Origin: Pseudomonadota bacterium
Lineage (GTDB): Bacteria > Pseudomonadota > Gammaproteobacteria > Burkholderiales > Burkholderiaceae_D
Assembly (NCBI GenBank): GCA_023420795.1
Contig: JAEZVM010000327.1
Span: 1-18,295, forward strand
DNA length: 18,295 bases
Direction of reading: 5' to 3'
In this document: one piece after another, positions 1 to 7,072 of the stretch
How positions within the stretch are numbered: position 1 is the first letter of the stretch
How the letters are laid out: every line of letters starts with the position of its first letter
The notes under the pieces: generated by a model
The model's database searches: none
What the model saw: the letters and a program-made list of their open reading frames with translations, nothing else
Told to the model about the DNA's origin: nothing
Position numbers and translations under genes: made by a program

Positions 1-175
1 GCAGTACATCGGGCCGACCCTGCAACTGCTGCTCGGCGTATGGCTGTACCACGAACCGTTCGGCGGCGCGCGGCTGGCCGGCTTCGCGCTGATCTGGGGC
101 GCACTCGCGGTGTATTCGCTGGAGAGCTTGTGGCAGACATGGCAGGCACGACGGCTTGAGCGCAAGACGGCATGA
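1..175 (+). CDS. rarD: RarD-type EamA family transporter, C-terminal end (partial)
   Basis: Only the last 57 codons are present, read from base 2 to a TGA at 173-175; the gene begins outside the window. The visible peptide starts QYIGPTLQLLLGVWLY, continues with HEPF, and has a hydrophobic segment ending in ALIWGALAVYSLESLW. This matches the final two membrane helices of RarD proteins (drug/metabolite transporter superfamily, ten-helix inner-membrane permeases), which share the QYIGPT start and the IW-AL-YS end. The substrate of RarD proteins is not well established. The charged tail (RRLERKTA) is the expected cytoplasmic end. A terminator follows immediately. The family call is fairly safe; the gene symbol is an inference from a short fragment. 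Confidence 0.75.
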   Translation, partial: QYIGPTLQLLLGVWLYHEPFGGARLAGFALIWGALAVYSLESLWQTWQARRLERKTA

Positions 176-202
176 AAAAAGCCGGTCGATGACCGGCTTT
201 TT
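176..202. terminator. Bidirectional intrinsic terminator between rarD and ompW
   Basis: Twelve-base arms (AAAAAGCCGGTC and GACCGGCTTTTT) flank a GAT loop. The GC-rich core is bordered by A and T runs, so it can stop transcription from both sides. It starts right after the rarD-like stop codon and lies just beyond the ompW stop, so it serves both convergent genes. Confidence 0.9.
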
Positions 203-223
203 CGTTGGCCGGCTGAGCCGCGA

Positions 224-829
224 TCAGAAGCGGTAGCCGATGCCGACGCCGACCAGCAGCGGATCGACCTTGACTTCGGTAATCTTGGTTCCACCAAGGG
301 TGACGTCCGCGCGGATCTGCACTTTCTTCACGTCGAAGTTGATTGACCAATTTTTGTCAATCTTGTAATCAAAGCCAGCTTGCAGAGCATAACCGAGGCT
401 GTCGTTTTCAAGTTTCAAGCCACCCAGTTTTTCGCTGGAGATACGGGTGTAGTTGATGCCGGCACCGACGTACGGACTAAACTTTGCTTCCGGCGTGAAG
501 TGGTACTGCAAGCTCAGCGTCGGCGGCAGGTGCTTGAAGGTGCCAATCTTTGTGCCGTTTAGTTTCACGTCATGCTTTTGCGGGTACGTCAAGATCAGTT
601 CCGCAGCGATATTTGGAGTGAAGAAATACGAGATATCGAGCTCAGGAATGGTCTTGTTGCTTACCGTGACGCCATTCGCAGGTGCCACCGTAGGAATCGC
701 ATCCGACTTGTTCGCCGTATCGATATGTACTGCACGCGCACGAACCAGCCACGGGCTTTGCTGCGCCATCGCTTCGGTTGCAATGAAACCGAGAGCGGCG
801 AGAGCCACAACTACTGCAGATTTTTTCAT
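224..829 (-). CDS. ompW: OmpW family outer membrane beta-barrel protein
   Basis: This 201-aa protein has a signal peptide of about 22 residues (cut after AMA, before QQSPW) and ends in aromatic GIGYRF, the C-terminal Phe signature of outer membrane barrels. The body has the OmpW pattern of amphipathic strands, with ELDISYFFTPNIAAELI, a conserved-type LPPTLSLQYHF segment, PYVGAGINYT and a late WSINFDVKK strand. OmpW forms an eight-stranded barrel with a narrow hydrophobic channel; in E. coli it is tied to redox and stress adaptation and is FNR-regulated. A GGGGAAAG stretch lies just upstream of the ATG. The upstream region carries two perfect FNR-type boxes. Family assignment is strong; the transported molecule is not known from sequence. 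Confidence 0.92.
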   Translation of the reverse strand: MKKSAVVVALAALGFIATEAMAQQSPWLVRARAVHIDTANKSDAIPTVAPANGVTVSNKTIPELDISYFFTPNIAAELILTYPQKHDVKLNGTKIGTFKHLPPTLSLQYHFTPEAKFSPYVGAGINYTRISSEKLGGLKLENDSLGYALQAGFDYKIDKNWSINFDVKKVQIRADVTLGGTKITEVKVDPLLVGVGIGYRF

Positions 830-874
830 TTCTTTCCCCTTATCAAGGTTTGCCAGTGTGTAAAACTGGAAACG

Positions 875-880
875 AGTTTA
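875..880 (-). promoter_or_regulatory. Candidate -10 element of the ompW promoter
   Basis: Read on the minus strand, TAAACT (880 down to 875) matches TATAAT at four of six positions. If it is the -10 (-12 to -7), transcription would start near 868, giving a 39-nt leader. The distal FNR box would then be centred at exactly -41.5, the classic class II activator position. There is no good -35, as expected for an activator-dependent promoter. The start site is predicted, not measured. Confidence 0.5.
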
Positions 881-894
881 TTGATTTGAATCAA
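881..894. promoter_or_regulatory. FNR/ANR-type box, ompW-proximal
   Basis: TTGATTTGAATCAA is a perfect match to the FNR/ANR consensus TTGAT-N4-ATCAA. It lies 51 bp upstream of the ompW ATG. With the TAAACT -10 as drawn it would sit between -10 and -35 (centre near -19.5), where a bound regulator would block polymerase. With a different start it could itself be the activating site. Confidence 0.8.
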
Positions 895-902
895 TCATCT
901 GG

Positions 903-916
903 TTGATCCAAATCAA
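903..916. promoter_or_regulatory. FNR/ANR-type box, distal
   Basis: TTGATCCAAATCAA is a second perfect TTGAT-N4-ATCAA match, 22 bp centre to centre from the first (about two helical turns, same DNA face). It is correctly placed (-41.5) for the predicted ompW start near 868. On the plus strand its TTGATC could also serve as a -35 for ettA, 16 bp before TATTTT at 925-930, so one regulator could act on both genes in opposite senses. Confidence 0.8.
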
Positions 917-919
917 AAT

Positions 920-940
920 AGCCCTATTTTCTATAGGGCT
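920..940 (+). other. Hairpin followed by a short T tract in the ettA leader
   Basis: AGCCCTAT and ATAGGGCT pair as an 8-bp stem around a TTTCT loop. TAG and a run of six T (945-950) come next, then GGGGG. It resembles a weak terminator in the plus direction, yet no plus-strand gene precedes it. It could limit antisense transcription through ompW or act as a leader element for ettA, whose start lies 138 bp downstream. Confidence 0.45.
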
Positions 941-1077
941 TAGCTTTTTTGGGGGTATTCCGAATCCTGCCTGCTCCATCTCCCTATGGCCTGCGAAGCA
1001 TCTGTGCTGCCCCGCTCAAGCACGCCATCGGGTATCCTTGCACTCTTCCTCTACATCCGTTTCCTCCCGAAATTCCT

Positions 1078-2745
<1,668 letters not shown>

Positions 2746-2781
2746 ATCTCACCTGGTCTCGGCTTATTGCCTGAGACGCAC

Positions 2782-2812
2782 AAAAAGGACATGCTCCGGC
2801 ATGTCCTTTTTT
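2782..2812. terminator. Bidirectional intrinsic terminator after ettA
   Basis: AAAAAGGACATG pairs with CATGTCCTTTTT across a CTCCGG loop, followed by further T. It lies between the convergent ettA and rhodanese genes and can serve both. Confidence 0.9.
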
Positions 2813-2832
2813 ATGTCCCGAAACCGCCAGCC

Positions 2833-3237
2833 TTATTTCATCCCCTGCACAACCCGCAACCCGGTCTGTTCCCAGGCAAGCATTCCGCCGTCTACATTCT
2901 TCACATCGGAAAAACCGGCTTTCTGCAGGATTTCCGCCGCCGCTGCGGAACGCCGGCCGGAACGGCAAATCACCGCGACCGGCTTATCCTGGAACTGGCG
3001 AATTTCCTGCAGGCGCTTTTCCAGCTGGCCGACCGGGATCAATACGCTGCCCGGCGCATGGCCGCTGGCATATTCATTCGGTTCCCGCACGTCAAGCAGC
3101 AGGCCCCCCTGATTCTTCATCGTCTGTGCCTGCTTCACGTCGATACTGCGCACTTCTTCCGCATAAGCCGGTGCGATGCCAACAGCGGCGGCCAGCAGGA
3201 AAGTCGCGGCAAGGTGGTGCATCAGATGTTTTTTCAT
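2833..3237 (-). CDS. Periplasmic single-domain rhodanese-like protein
   Basis: This 134-aa protein has a signal peptide (basic MKKH start, hydrophobic core, cut after AYA at residue 26) followed by one rhodanese domain. The domain shows the LLLDVREPNEYASGHAPGS region near 46-64 and the active-site loop CRSGRR, with Cys91 as the sulfur-carrying residue. It ends with the VDGGMLAWEQTGL signature. Rhodaneses move sulfane sulfur through a cysteine persulfide; a secreted single-domain form would act on thiosulfate, sulfide products or protein thiols in the periplasm, but the acceptor is not visible. AGGAAAGCGAA precedes the ATG. A CTATACT -10-like element lies 52-58 bp upstream of the start. Confidence 0.93.
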   Translation of the reverse strand: MKKHLMHHLAATFLLAAAVGIAPAYAEEVRSIDVKQAQTMKNQGGLLLDVREPNEYASGHAPGSVLIPVGQLEKRLQEIRQFQDKPVAVICRSGRRSAAAAEILQKAGFSDVKNVDGGMLAWEQTGLRVVQGMK

Positions 3238-3288
3238 TTCGCTTTCCTATTGCAAAAGAAATCTGAGGGAAGGGCAATTCGGATAGGC

Positions 3289-3295
3289 AGTATAG
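3289..3295 (-). promoter_or_regulatory. Candidate -10 of the rhodanese gene (RpoS-like)
   Basis: On the minus strand the sequence reads CTATACT, the preferred -10 of RpoS promoters (C at -13, TATACT). No good -35 is present at 17 bp. The start would be near 3282, about 45 nt before the ATG. Sigma choice is an inference. Confidence 0.5.
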
Positions 3296-3335
3296 CGCGC
3301 CGGCTCCGCTTGAACGTCGCCCCTGGAGCAGACGA

Positions 3336-3569
3336 TCAGTCTACTGCGCCCTGCTCTCGCAGCCAGTGAACCAGTTGCTGCAGGCCCGACTGGTTGATCG
3401 AAATCGAACTGGAAACCAGGCCGCTGCCCGGCCCTTCTTCCTTGATCTCAATATCAACCGAAGAATCGCTGCCGTGATGCAGGCTTACCACTAGCTTTTC
3501 CGTTCCGATATCGGTCGCGTTCTGAATCACAGCCTGTCCTGTATCGGACGCCTGGAATGTCGAGTGCAT
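3336..3569 (-). CDS. Hypothetical protein, 77 aa
   Basis: I do not recognise the family. The start at 3569 is chosen because GGAGGAG lies five bases upstream of that ATG; an in-frame ATG at 3602 has no such site. The protein is small, acidic and soluble, with no signal peptide or membrane segment. Its middle (EKLVVSLHHGSDSSVDIEIKEE) alternates like beta strands, and the C-terminus (QSGLQQLVHWLREQG) looks like an amphipathic helix. It may belong with the short conserved hypotheticals common in this group. It is transcribed in the same direction as the rhodanese gene, 98 bp upstream of it, but the rhodanese has its own promoter-like element. Confidence 0.75.
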   Translation of the reverse strand: MHSTFQASDTGQAVIQNATDIGTEKLVVSLHHGSDSSVDIEIKEEGPGSGLVSSSISINQSGLQQLVHWLREQGAVD

Positions 3570-3715
3570 GTTCTCCTCCGCTTCGGCTTTCGGTTCGAGC
3601 ATGCTTCACACTAGGTTAAATTCACCGGAATAGCGAGGGAACGCGGAAAGAATGACGATTCCGTTACCGATACAGCCGACTACAATGTCCTTGGCAGCAC
3701 CAACCAAAGTGAATC

Positions 3716-4135
3716 ATGCCGCTGACTCTGCTTTACCCTCCCGGCCCCTTGTATGCGCACTATCGCGCAGCCGAAGAGGCACTCGATTACACGAGAAAGC
3801 TGCATGAACGGCAACTTGCGCTGCAAGTGGCACATCCGGATTTTTATGATGTTGATGTGCATGCATCCGTGCTCGCCCTCAATCTGCGCATCATCGGCCG
3901 CAAGATGGATGCACTGGCTGCGTCATTCCGCACCTGCATCCGCGCCGATCACAGCGGCGGCATTTCGCGGCGAACCATCGAACTGCAGAACGCATTGCAG
4001 CAATACAATGCCGCCGTCGCCACGCGCGACGCCTGGGACAATGCAGCTGATGCAGCAGCCAATGTTCTCGATCTCGCCTTCGACTGCCTTGCTTCGATAG
4101 AGCGGGACATCCTGTTGTTCGAGGAGCGAAATTGA
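3716..4135 (+). CDS. Hypothetical helical protein, 139 aa
   Basis: I do not recognise the family. After a short proline-rich start (LLYPPGPLY) the protein is almost wholly predicted alpha helix, rich in Ala, Leu and charged residues, with no signal peptide or membrane span. The heptad-like stretches around 15-70 and 85-135 suggest a helical bundle or coiled coil. The Shine-Dalgarno is weak (AAGTGAATC before the ATG). A TACAAT hexamer at 3681-3686 is a possible -10, giving a leader of about 23 nt. It is followed at 124 bp by the PilJ-domain gene on the same strand; there is no evidence they share a message. Confidence 0.7.
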   Translation: MPLTLLYPPGPLYAHYRAAEEALDYTRKLHERQLALQVAHPDFYDVDVHASVLALNLRIIGRKMDALAASFRTCIRADHSGGISRRTIELQNALQQYNAAVATRDAWDNAADAAANVLDLAFDCLASIERDILLFEERN

Positions 4136-4145
4136 TCCGAGTCAA
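4132..4145. promoter_or_regulatory. FNR-like half-conserved box upstream of the PilJ-domain gene
   Basis: TTGATCCGAGTCAA differs from TTGAT-N4-ATCAA at one base. It overlaps the 3' end of the preceding gene and lies about 120 bp before the next start. No good -10 lies at the class II spacing, so function is doubtful. Confidence 0.25.
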
Positions 4146-4175
4146 GCATGCGAAACGGGGATCAATATTCAGCCA

Positions 4176-4201
4176 ATTGCGCAATACGTCATGCTACGTA
4201 T
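4176..4201. repeat. Two adjacent inverted repeats upstream of the PilJ-domain gene
   Basis: ATTGCGCAAT (4176-4185) is a perfect 10-bp palindrome. It overlaps by two bases the next inverted repeat, ATACGT (4184-4189) and ACGTAT (4196-4201) around CATGCT. The two elements occupy the 5' control region of the gene at 4259 and could be operator or leader structures. Confidence 0.4.
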
Positions 4202-4258
4202 AGGTCTTTGTGACTATCGCCACCATACTCGCATTTGTTGTTCTGATTGAGGAAAACC

Positions 4259-5080
4259 ATGTTGCGTCGGCTGATATTCGCATTTTCGATTTTGGTACTC
4301 TGGTCCGGCGCCGGCATTGCCAGCGTTCAGCAGGCATCTGCCGCTCCTGCAAGCACGGCACGCCTCCCTAATACGCCGGACGCCGCTGCACTGATCAATG
4401 AGGCGGGCCGCCTGCGGATGCTGACGGAGCGCATGGGCAAAGCCTATGCGCAGATCGCGCTGAATATCCAGCCGACCCGATCGCAGGAGCAGCTCATCGC
4501 GGCGCAAAAGCGTTTCGAGGAAAACCTGGACTTCGTCGGGCGCGGCGCAATCACTTCGGAACTGAAGACAACGCTGGAAGCGGTGACTGCGGCATATGCC
4601 TCCTATGCAAAAGCCCTTGCGAAGCCTGCGGACAGGAACAGCGTGGCCGATGCGCACCGGCTGACGGAAAAGCTGGTGGCGGAAGCGGAAAAGCTCACCG
4701 CCGCATTCGAGCGCATGGCGCAGACGGCGCCGGCGAAAATCGTCAATGTATCGGGGCGCCAGCGCATGCTGTCGCAGCGTCTGGCGCGGCTGTATTTCGC
4801 GGCGGCTCTCGGCCAGCGTGACGGCGACATCAGCAAGTATCGTGAAGAATTCAAGAGCGCACTGGCAAACCTGGAAACGGCGCCGCTGACGAGCCTCGAA
4901 ATCAAGCGCGAGCTCGATTTGGCCAAGGGGCAATGGCTGTTCCTGGAACAGGCGCTGCTAGGCAAGGGCGACCCGACCGAAAATCTGCGGAACGTCGCAA
5001 CGACGAGCGAGCGCCTGCTGGAAACCATGGACAATCTGACCACGCTGTACAGCAAGGCGCTCAAGGCGCTGATGGGTTAA
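4259..5080 (+). CDS. Secreted protein with two PilJ/NarX-like P-box motifs
   Basis: The 273-aa start is chosen at the ATG at 4259 because GAGGAA sits seven bases before it. A hydrophobic N-terminus (about residues 4-28, possible cut after ASA) points to export. The rest is helical and has two copies of the PilJ-type N-terminal domain motif: INEAGRLRMLTERM (46-59) and VNVSGRQRMLSQRL (162-175). These resemble the P-box of nitrate sensors NarX/NarQ and of PilJ, where paired arginines bind the anion. Here no HAMP, kinase, methyl-accepting or other output domain follows, so the protein is a stand-alone periplasmic or membrane-tethered sensor or binding module. Ligand (nitrate, nitrite or other) is unproven. 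It is probably monocistronic. Confidence 0.85.
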   Translation: MLRRLIFAFSILVLWSGAGIASVQQASAAPASTARLPNTPDAAALINEAGRLRMLTERMGKAYAQIALNIQPTRSQEQLIAAQKRFEENLDFVGRGAITSELKTTLEAVTAAYASYAKALAKPADRNSVADAHRLTEKLVAEAEKLTAAFERMAQTAPAKIVNVSGRQRMLSQRLARLYFAAALGQRDGDISKYREEFKSALANLETAPLTSLEIKRELDLAKGQWLFLEQALLGKGDPTENLRNVATTSERLLETMDNLTTLYSKALKALMG

Positions 5081-5101
5081 ACAGTCCACCGAGGCAAATG
5101 G

Positions 5102-5317
5102 CTATTCATCCATGCCGTGCAGTGCCTCGATATCGGCAATCGCCATGCGCAGCATCAGATCCGGCGTCGCCTCGTGCGGCGCCATGCCTGCGGCCAGCGC
5201 ATCCGGAAAGGATTTTTTCAGCGCGCCGTCACGGTGAATGAAGTACTCCGCTTGATCGTACTCAATGCTGTACGTGAGTCGCCGCCCGGTGCGGCGCGTA
5301 TATTCATGAACTGGCAT
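5102..5317 (-). CDS. Hypothetical protein, 71 aa
   Basis: I do not recognise a named family. The ATG at 5317 is preceded by GGGGAG eight bases upstream. The protein is soluble, with a strand-rich start (RRLTYSIEYDQAEYFIHRDG) and an acidic helical tail (LMLRMAIADIEALHGMD). Its size and style match short conserved hypotheticals of beta-proteobacteria. It converges on the PilJ-domain gene with 21 bp between stops and no clear terminator. An opposing plus-strand frame is also open over most of this span but lacks a good ribosome site. Confidence 0.7.
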   Translation of the reverse strand: MPVHEYTRRTGRRLTYSIEYDQAEYFIHRDGALKKSFPDALAAGMAPHEATPDLMLRMAIADIEALHGMDE

Positions 5318-5433
5318 TCTCGGCTCCCCATCTGATCCACTGTCCAGCAGCCTTCGATAGACGCTTCACCTTAGCACGCGCCAGCAAACGGAATGCCTGT
5401 TCCATCAACAGTGCATGCAGAAAGGAGGATGCG

Positions 5434-5658
5434 ATGCCCTCCGAGACGATCCGCGAATATGAGATCGAGTATTCCGGCGAGCTGCTTGTGGAGGGTGAAG
5501 GCTGGGGTGCGTATGTCACCATCTATGGCCCATCACCCAATCCAATGCACAGGAACAGCGTTTTCCCGCATCAACGGGTAGCGGTGGAAATGGTTTTTCC
5601 CGATGCACATGCTGCCGAAGAGGCAGCGCACAGGATAGCGATTTCACTGCTCAGATAA
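5434..5658 (+). CDS. Hypothetical protein, 74 aa
   Basis: I do not recognise a named family. The ATG is preceded by AAAGGAGG at good spacing, one of the strongest ribosome sites in the window. The protein is soluble: YEIEYSGELLVEGEGWGAYVTIYG suggests beta strands, and the end (AHAAEEAAHRIAISLL) is a helix. It is divergent from the 71-aa gene, with 116 bp between the two starts. Both proteins share a short-strand-then-helix layout, but I see no clear sequence similarity between them. Confidence 0.75.
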   Translation: MPSETIREYEIEYSGELLVEGEGWGAYVTIYGPSPNPMHRNSVFPHQRVAVEMVFPDAHAAEEAAHRIAISLLR

Positions 5659-5755
5659 GTCAAGTCTTCATCCGAAAGATATCGGCCTTTCAAAAGCGCT
5701 ATTGCGCTGCATCAGAATGCGCCGTATTGGAAGTAACGGTACAAATTTCAGCGAC

Positions 5756-5762
5756 CTATAGT
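5756..5762 (+). promoter_or_regulatory. Candidate -10 of the first small lipoprotein gene
   Basis: CTATAGT lies 47 bp before the ATG at 5809, with C at the -13 position as in RpoS promoters. There is no good -35. The surrounding GCGAC-CTATA wording is echoed upstream of the second lipoprotein gene. Confidence 0.4.
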
Positions 5763-5808
5763 GGTACTTCCTTATTTCGTCACCTCGACGGATCCATGGA
5801 GGTGTGCA

Positions 5809-5955
5809 ATGAAAGCGCTGATTATCACGACTGTTTTTACCCTGCTTGCCGGTTGCGCCGGCACCTATGGCAGCGGCGATACGGGCACGGCTTCCGGTGC
5901 CAGCGGCAATGATGCCTATCAGCGGGACGATGTCTTCCATTCCTGGATCAACTGA
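5809..5955 (+). CDS. Small putative lipoprotein, 48 aa
   Basis: From the ATG at 5809 (GGAGGTG six bases upstream) the peptide has a short signal sequence ending in the lipobox LLAGC with the lipidated Cys at residue 16. The mature part is only about 33 residues, Gly/Ser/Thr-rich, ending DDVFHSWIN. An in-frame upstream ATG exists, but it lacks this ribosome site and would spoil the signal sequence. The mature protein is too short for a folded domain; it may be an envelope stress peptide. The residue after Cys is Ala rather than Asp, so Lol sorting to the outer membrane is the default expectation. It resembles the 60-aa gene downstream in design. Confidence 0.75.
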   Translation: MKALIITTVFTLLAGCAGTYGSGDTGTASGASGNDAYQRDDVFHSWIN

Positions 5956-6066
5956 ATCCCGCAGAGGAGCAGCATAAGCAGGATTTACAAGAAGAACATT
6001 GTCCCCATGGCCTTGGCCAGATTCCTTATTCCGCTATTTCTAGCTGTTCAATCCAAAAGCGACTGC

Positions 6067-6073
6067 CTATATT
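6067..6073 (+). promoter_or_regulatory. Candidate -10 of the second small lipoprotein gene
   Basis: CTATATT lies 67 bp before the ATG at 6140. A weak TGTTCA (6045-6050) is 17 bp before the TATATT hexamer. Local wording (AGCGACTGCCTATA) resembles the region before the first lipoprotein gene (AGCGACCTATA). Confidence 0.4.
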
Positions 6074-6139
6074 GAAGCTGGAAGGAAGCGCGACAGTGCG
6101 AGGGAGGAGTTCCAAGAAACTTTTCATTGGAGGTATGCC

Positions 6140-6322
6140 ATGAAAACCCTTCCTGTCATTCTTGTAACGCTGATACTGACCGGCTGCGCAGGCATGGGAA
6201 CGAGCGGCGGCACGATGGGCCATTCCGGAACCAGTAGCCAGTGGGATAGTACCCAAGGCAGAAATCCGAATCTTGATCCGAACCTGCACAATCCTGCAGA
6301 AGGCATTTATTTCGGTGGTTGA
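6140..6322 (+). CDS. Small putative lipoprotein, 60 aa
   Basis: The ATG at 6140 follows GGAGGTATGCC, a strong ribosome site nearly identical to that of the other lipoprotein gene. The signal sequence ends in the lipobox LTGC (Cys16). The mature peptide begins CAGMGTSGG, is Gly/Ser-rich, and ends with an Asn/Pro-rich tail (NPNLDPNLHNPAEGIYFGG). It shares with the 48-aa gene the MK start, lipid-Cys at position 16, CAG-G start of the mature chain and Gly/Ser/Thr linker, but the C-termini differ. The two may be diverged paralogues or convergent. Role unknown; envelope location is inferred from the lipobox. Confidence 0.78.
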   Translation: MKTLPVILVTLILTGCAGMGTSGGTMGHSGTSSQWDSTQGRNPNLDPNLHNPAEGIYFGG

Positions 6323-6362
6323 GGCTCTTCTCGCTCATGCAGCCTGCAGTCCGGTGAAGTGC

Positions 6363-6380
6363 GTCTCCGGTACCGGAGAC
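6363..6380. repeat. 18-bp perfect palindrome
   Basis: GTCTCCGGTACCGGAGAC is its own reverse complement. Flanking GTGC (ending at 6361) and GCAC (from 6383) can extend the stem after a two-base bulge. Such symmetry without a loop is more typical of a protein-binding site or a cruciform than of a terminator. Confidence 0.6.
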
Positions 6381-6412
6381 TTGCACCGAGCCACGTCCTG
6401 ATCCGAGTCTTT

Positions 6413-6451
6413 TGCCAGACACGCAAGCATATTGCTGCGTGCTGTCTGGCA
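6413..6451. repeat. Bulged 16-bp hairpin
   Basis: The left arm TGCCAGACACGCAAGCA and right arm TGCTGCGTGCTGTCTGGCA pair around a TAT loop, with a one-base and a three-base bulge. No T run follows on either strand, so it is not an ordinary terminator. Confidence 0.6.
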
Positions 6452-6646
6452 TTTCCGGCAATTCTTGCATTCGCATGACCGACAATGTGTCGCTTCATCG
6501 TCACGCCGTGCTGGATGTTCATGCAATGAACCATTTGCATACGGCAAATCGATATTAAAATCGACGCGCATCACGCACGCTCTATTGCTGCGTAATGCAA
6601 CCTAACGCAAGCAGAATCCACTCTCAACTCCCGCCTCCGGGAAAAT

Positions 6647-6955
6647 ATGGAACAAGTATTAAGCGTGTTGTACGGCGTATCAGGCATTGCTGCGTCGGCC
6701 CTGTATGTCCCTCAGATCCTGAAATATCACCGCGACCCCGAGGCGCGCCGCTCCATCTCGCTTTTGGCATGGGGTGGATGGATCGCGATTGCCGTGGTCA
6801 CTATCCTGTACGCCTTATATGTTGTGAAGAGCCATCTGTTCGCGATGGTGGCGGGATTAAATGTGATCGCGCAACTGACGGTACTGTTCTATGGCGTAAA
6901 TGCACGGCTTGGTAAAAGTGCCACAGCGGTTGCCAGCAGACCCGCTCTCGATTAG
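6647..6955 (+). CDS. PQ-loop/SemiSWEET-like small membrane protein
   Basis: This 102-aa protein has three predicted membrane helices (about 3-23, 38-59 and 64-85) and the PQ-loop signature in helix 1: ALYVPQILKYHRD, followed by RRSISLLAWGGW. That layout and length match bacterial SemiSWEET and related PQ-loop half-transporters, which dimerise to form a sugar or small-solute path. The substrate cannot be read from sequence, and the PQ motif is also found in non-sugar families. The ribosome site is modest (GGGAAAAT before ATG). It stands alone between the structured region and the GGDEF-EAL gene, with no sugar genes nearby. Confidence 0.8.
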   Translation: MEQVLSVLYGVSGIAASALYVPQILKYHRDPEARRSISLLAWGGWIAIAVVTILYALYVVKSHLFAMVAGLNVIAQLTVLFYGVNARLGKSATAVASRPALD

Positions 6956-7062
6956 CGAACTCCTTCTCGTGCCGCTACCAACCTGTCCACAGAAATTCGC
7001 GGCACATTTCGATTGCCAAATAATCCATCAAATACTTTCACCCATTAATTCTTTCGTTACTG

Positions 7063-7069
7063 CTATAGT
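7063..7069 (+). promoter_or_regulatory. Candidate extended -10 before the GGDEF-EAL gene
   Basis: TGCTATAGT gives an extended -10 (TG-N-TATAGT) with C at -13. The predicted start is near 7076, about 24 nt before the ATG at 7100, which argues against the upstream TTG start at 7073. Confidence 0.45.
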
Positions 7070-7072
7070 GAA

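Larger units (their letters stand above)
6323..6646. other. Gene-poor 324-bp region with many inverted repeats
   Basis: No convincing plus-strand gene lies here. It contains an 18-bp perfect palindrome (6363-6380), a bulged 16-bp hairpin (6413-6451), CGACA/TGTCG (6480-6492), GTTCAT/ATGAAC (6517-6531), ATTTGC/GCAAAT (6533-6549), TCGAT/ATCGA (6549-6564) and TGCTGCGT/ACGCAAGCA (6586-6613). TATTGCTGCGT occurs twice (6430-6440 and 6583-6593), as does ACGCAAGCA (6421-6429 and 6605-6613). None is followed by a proper T tract. A Cys-rich minus-strand frame (6335-6574) overlaps it. It could be an uncharacterised structured RNA, a repeat remnant or regulatory DNA. Confidence 0.5.

Noticed and set aside
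5695..5708. AGCGC/GCGCT hairpin after the 74-aa gene
   Set aside because: Only five base pairs and no T run; too weak to call a terminator.
6969..7005. GTGCCGC/GCGGCAC inverted repeat after the PQ-loop gene
   Set aside because: The arms are separated by 23 bases and no T tract follows, so I do not call a terminator.
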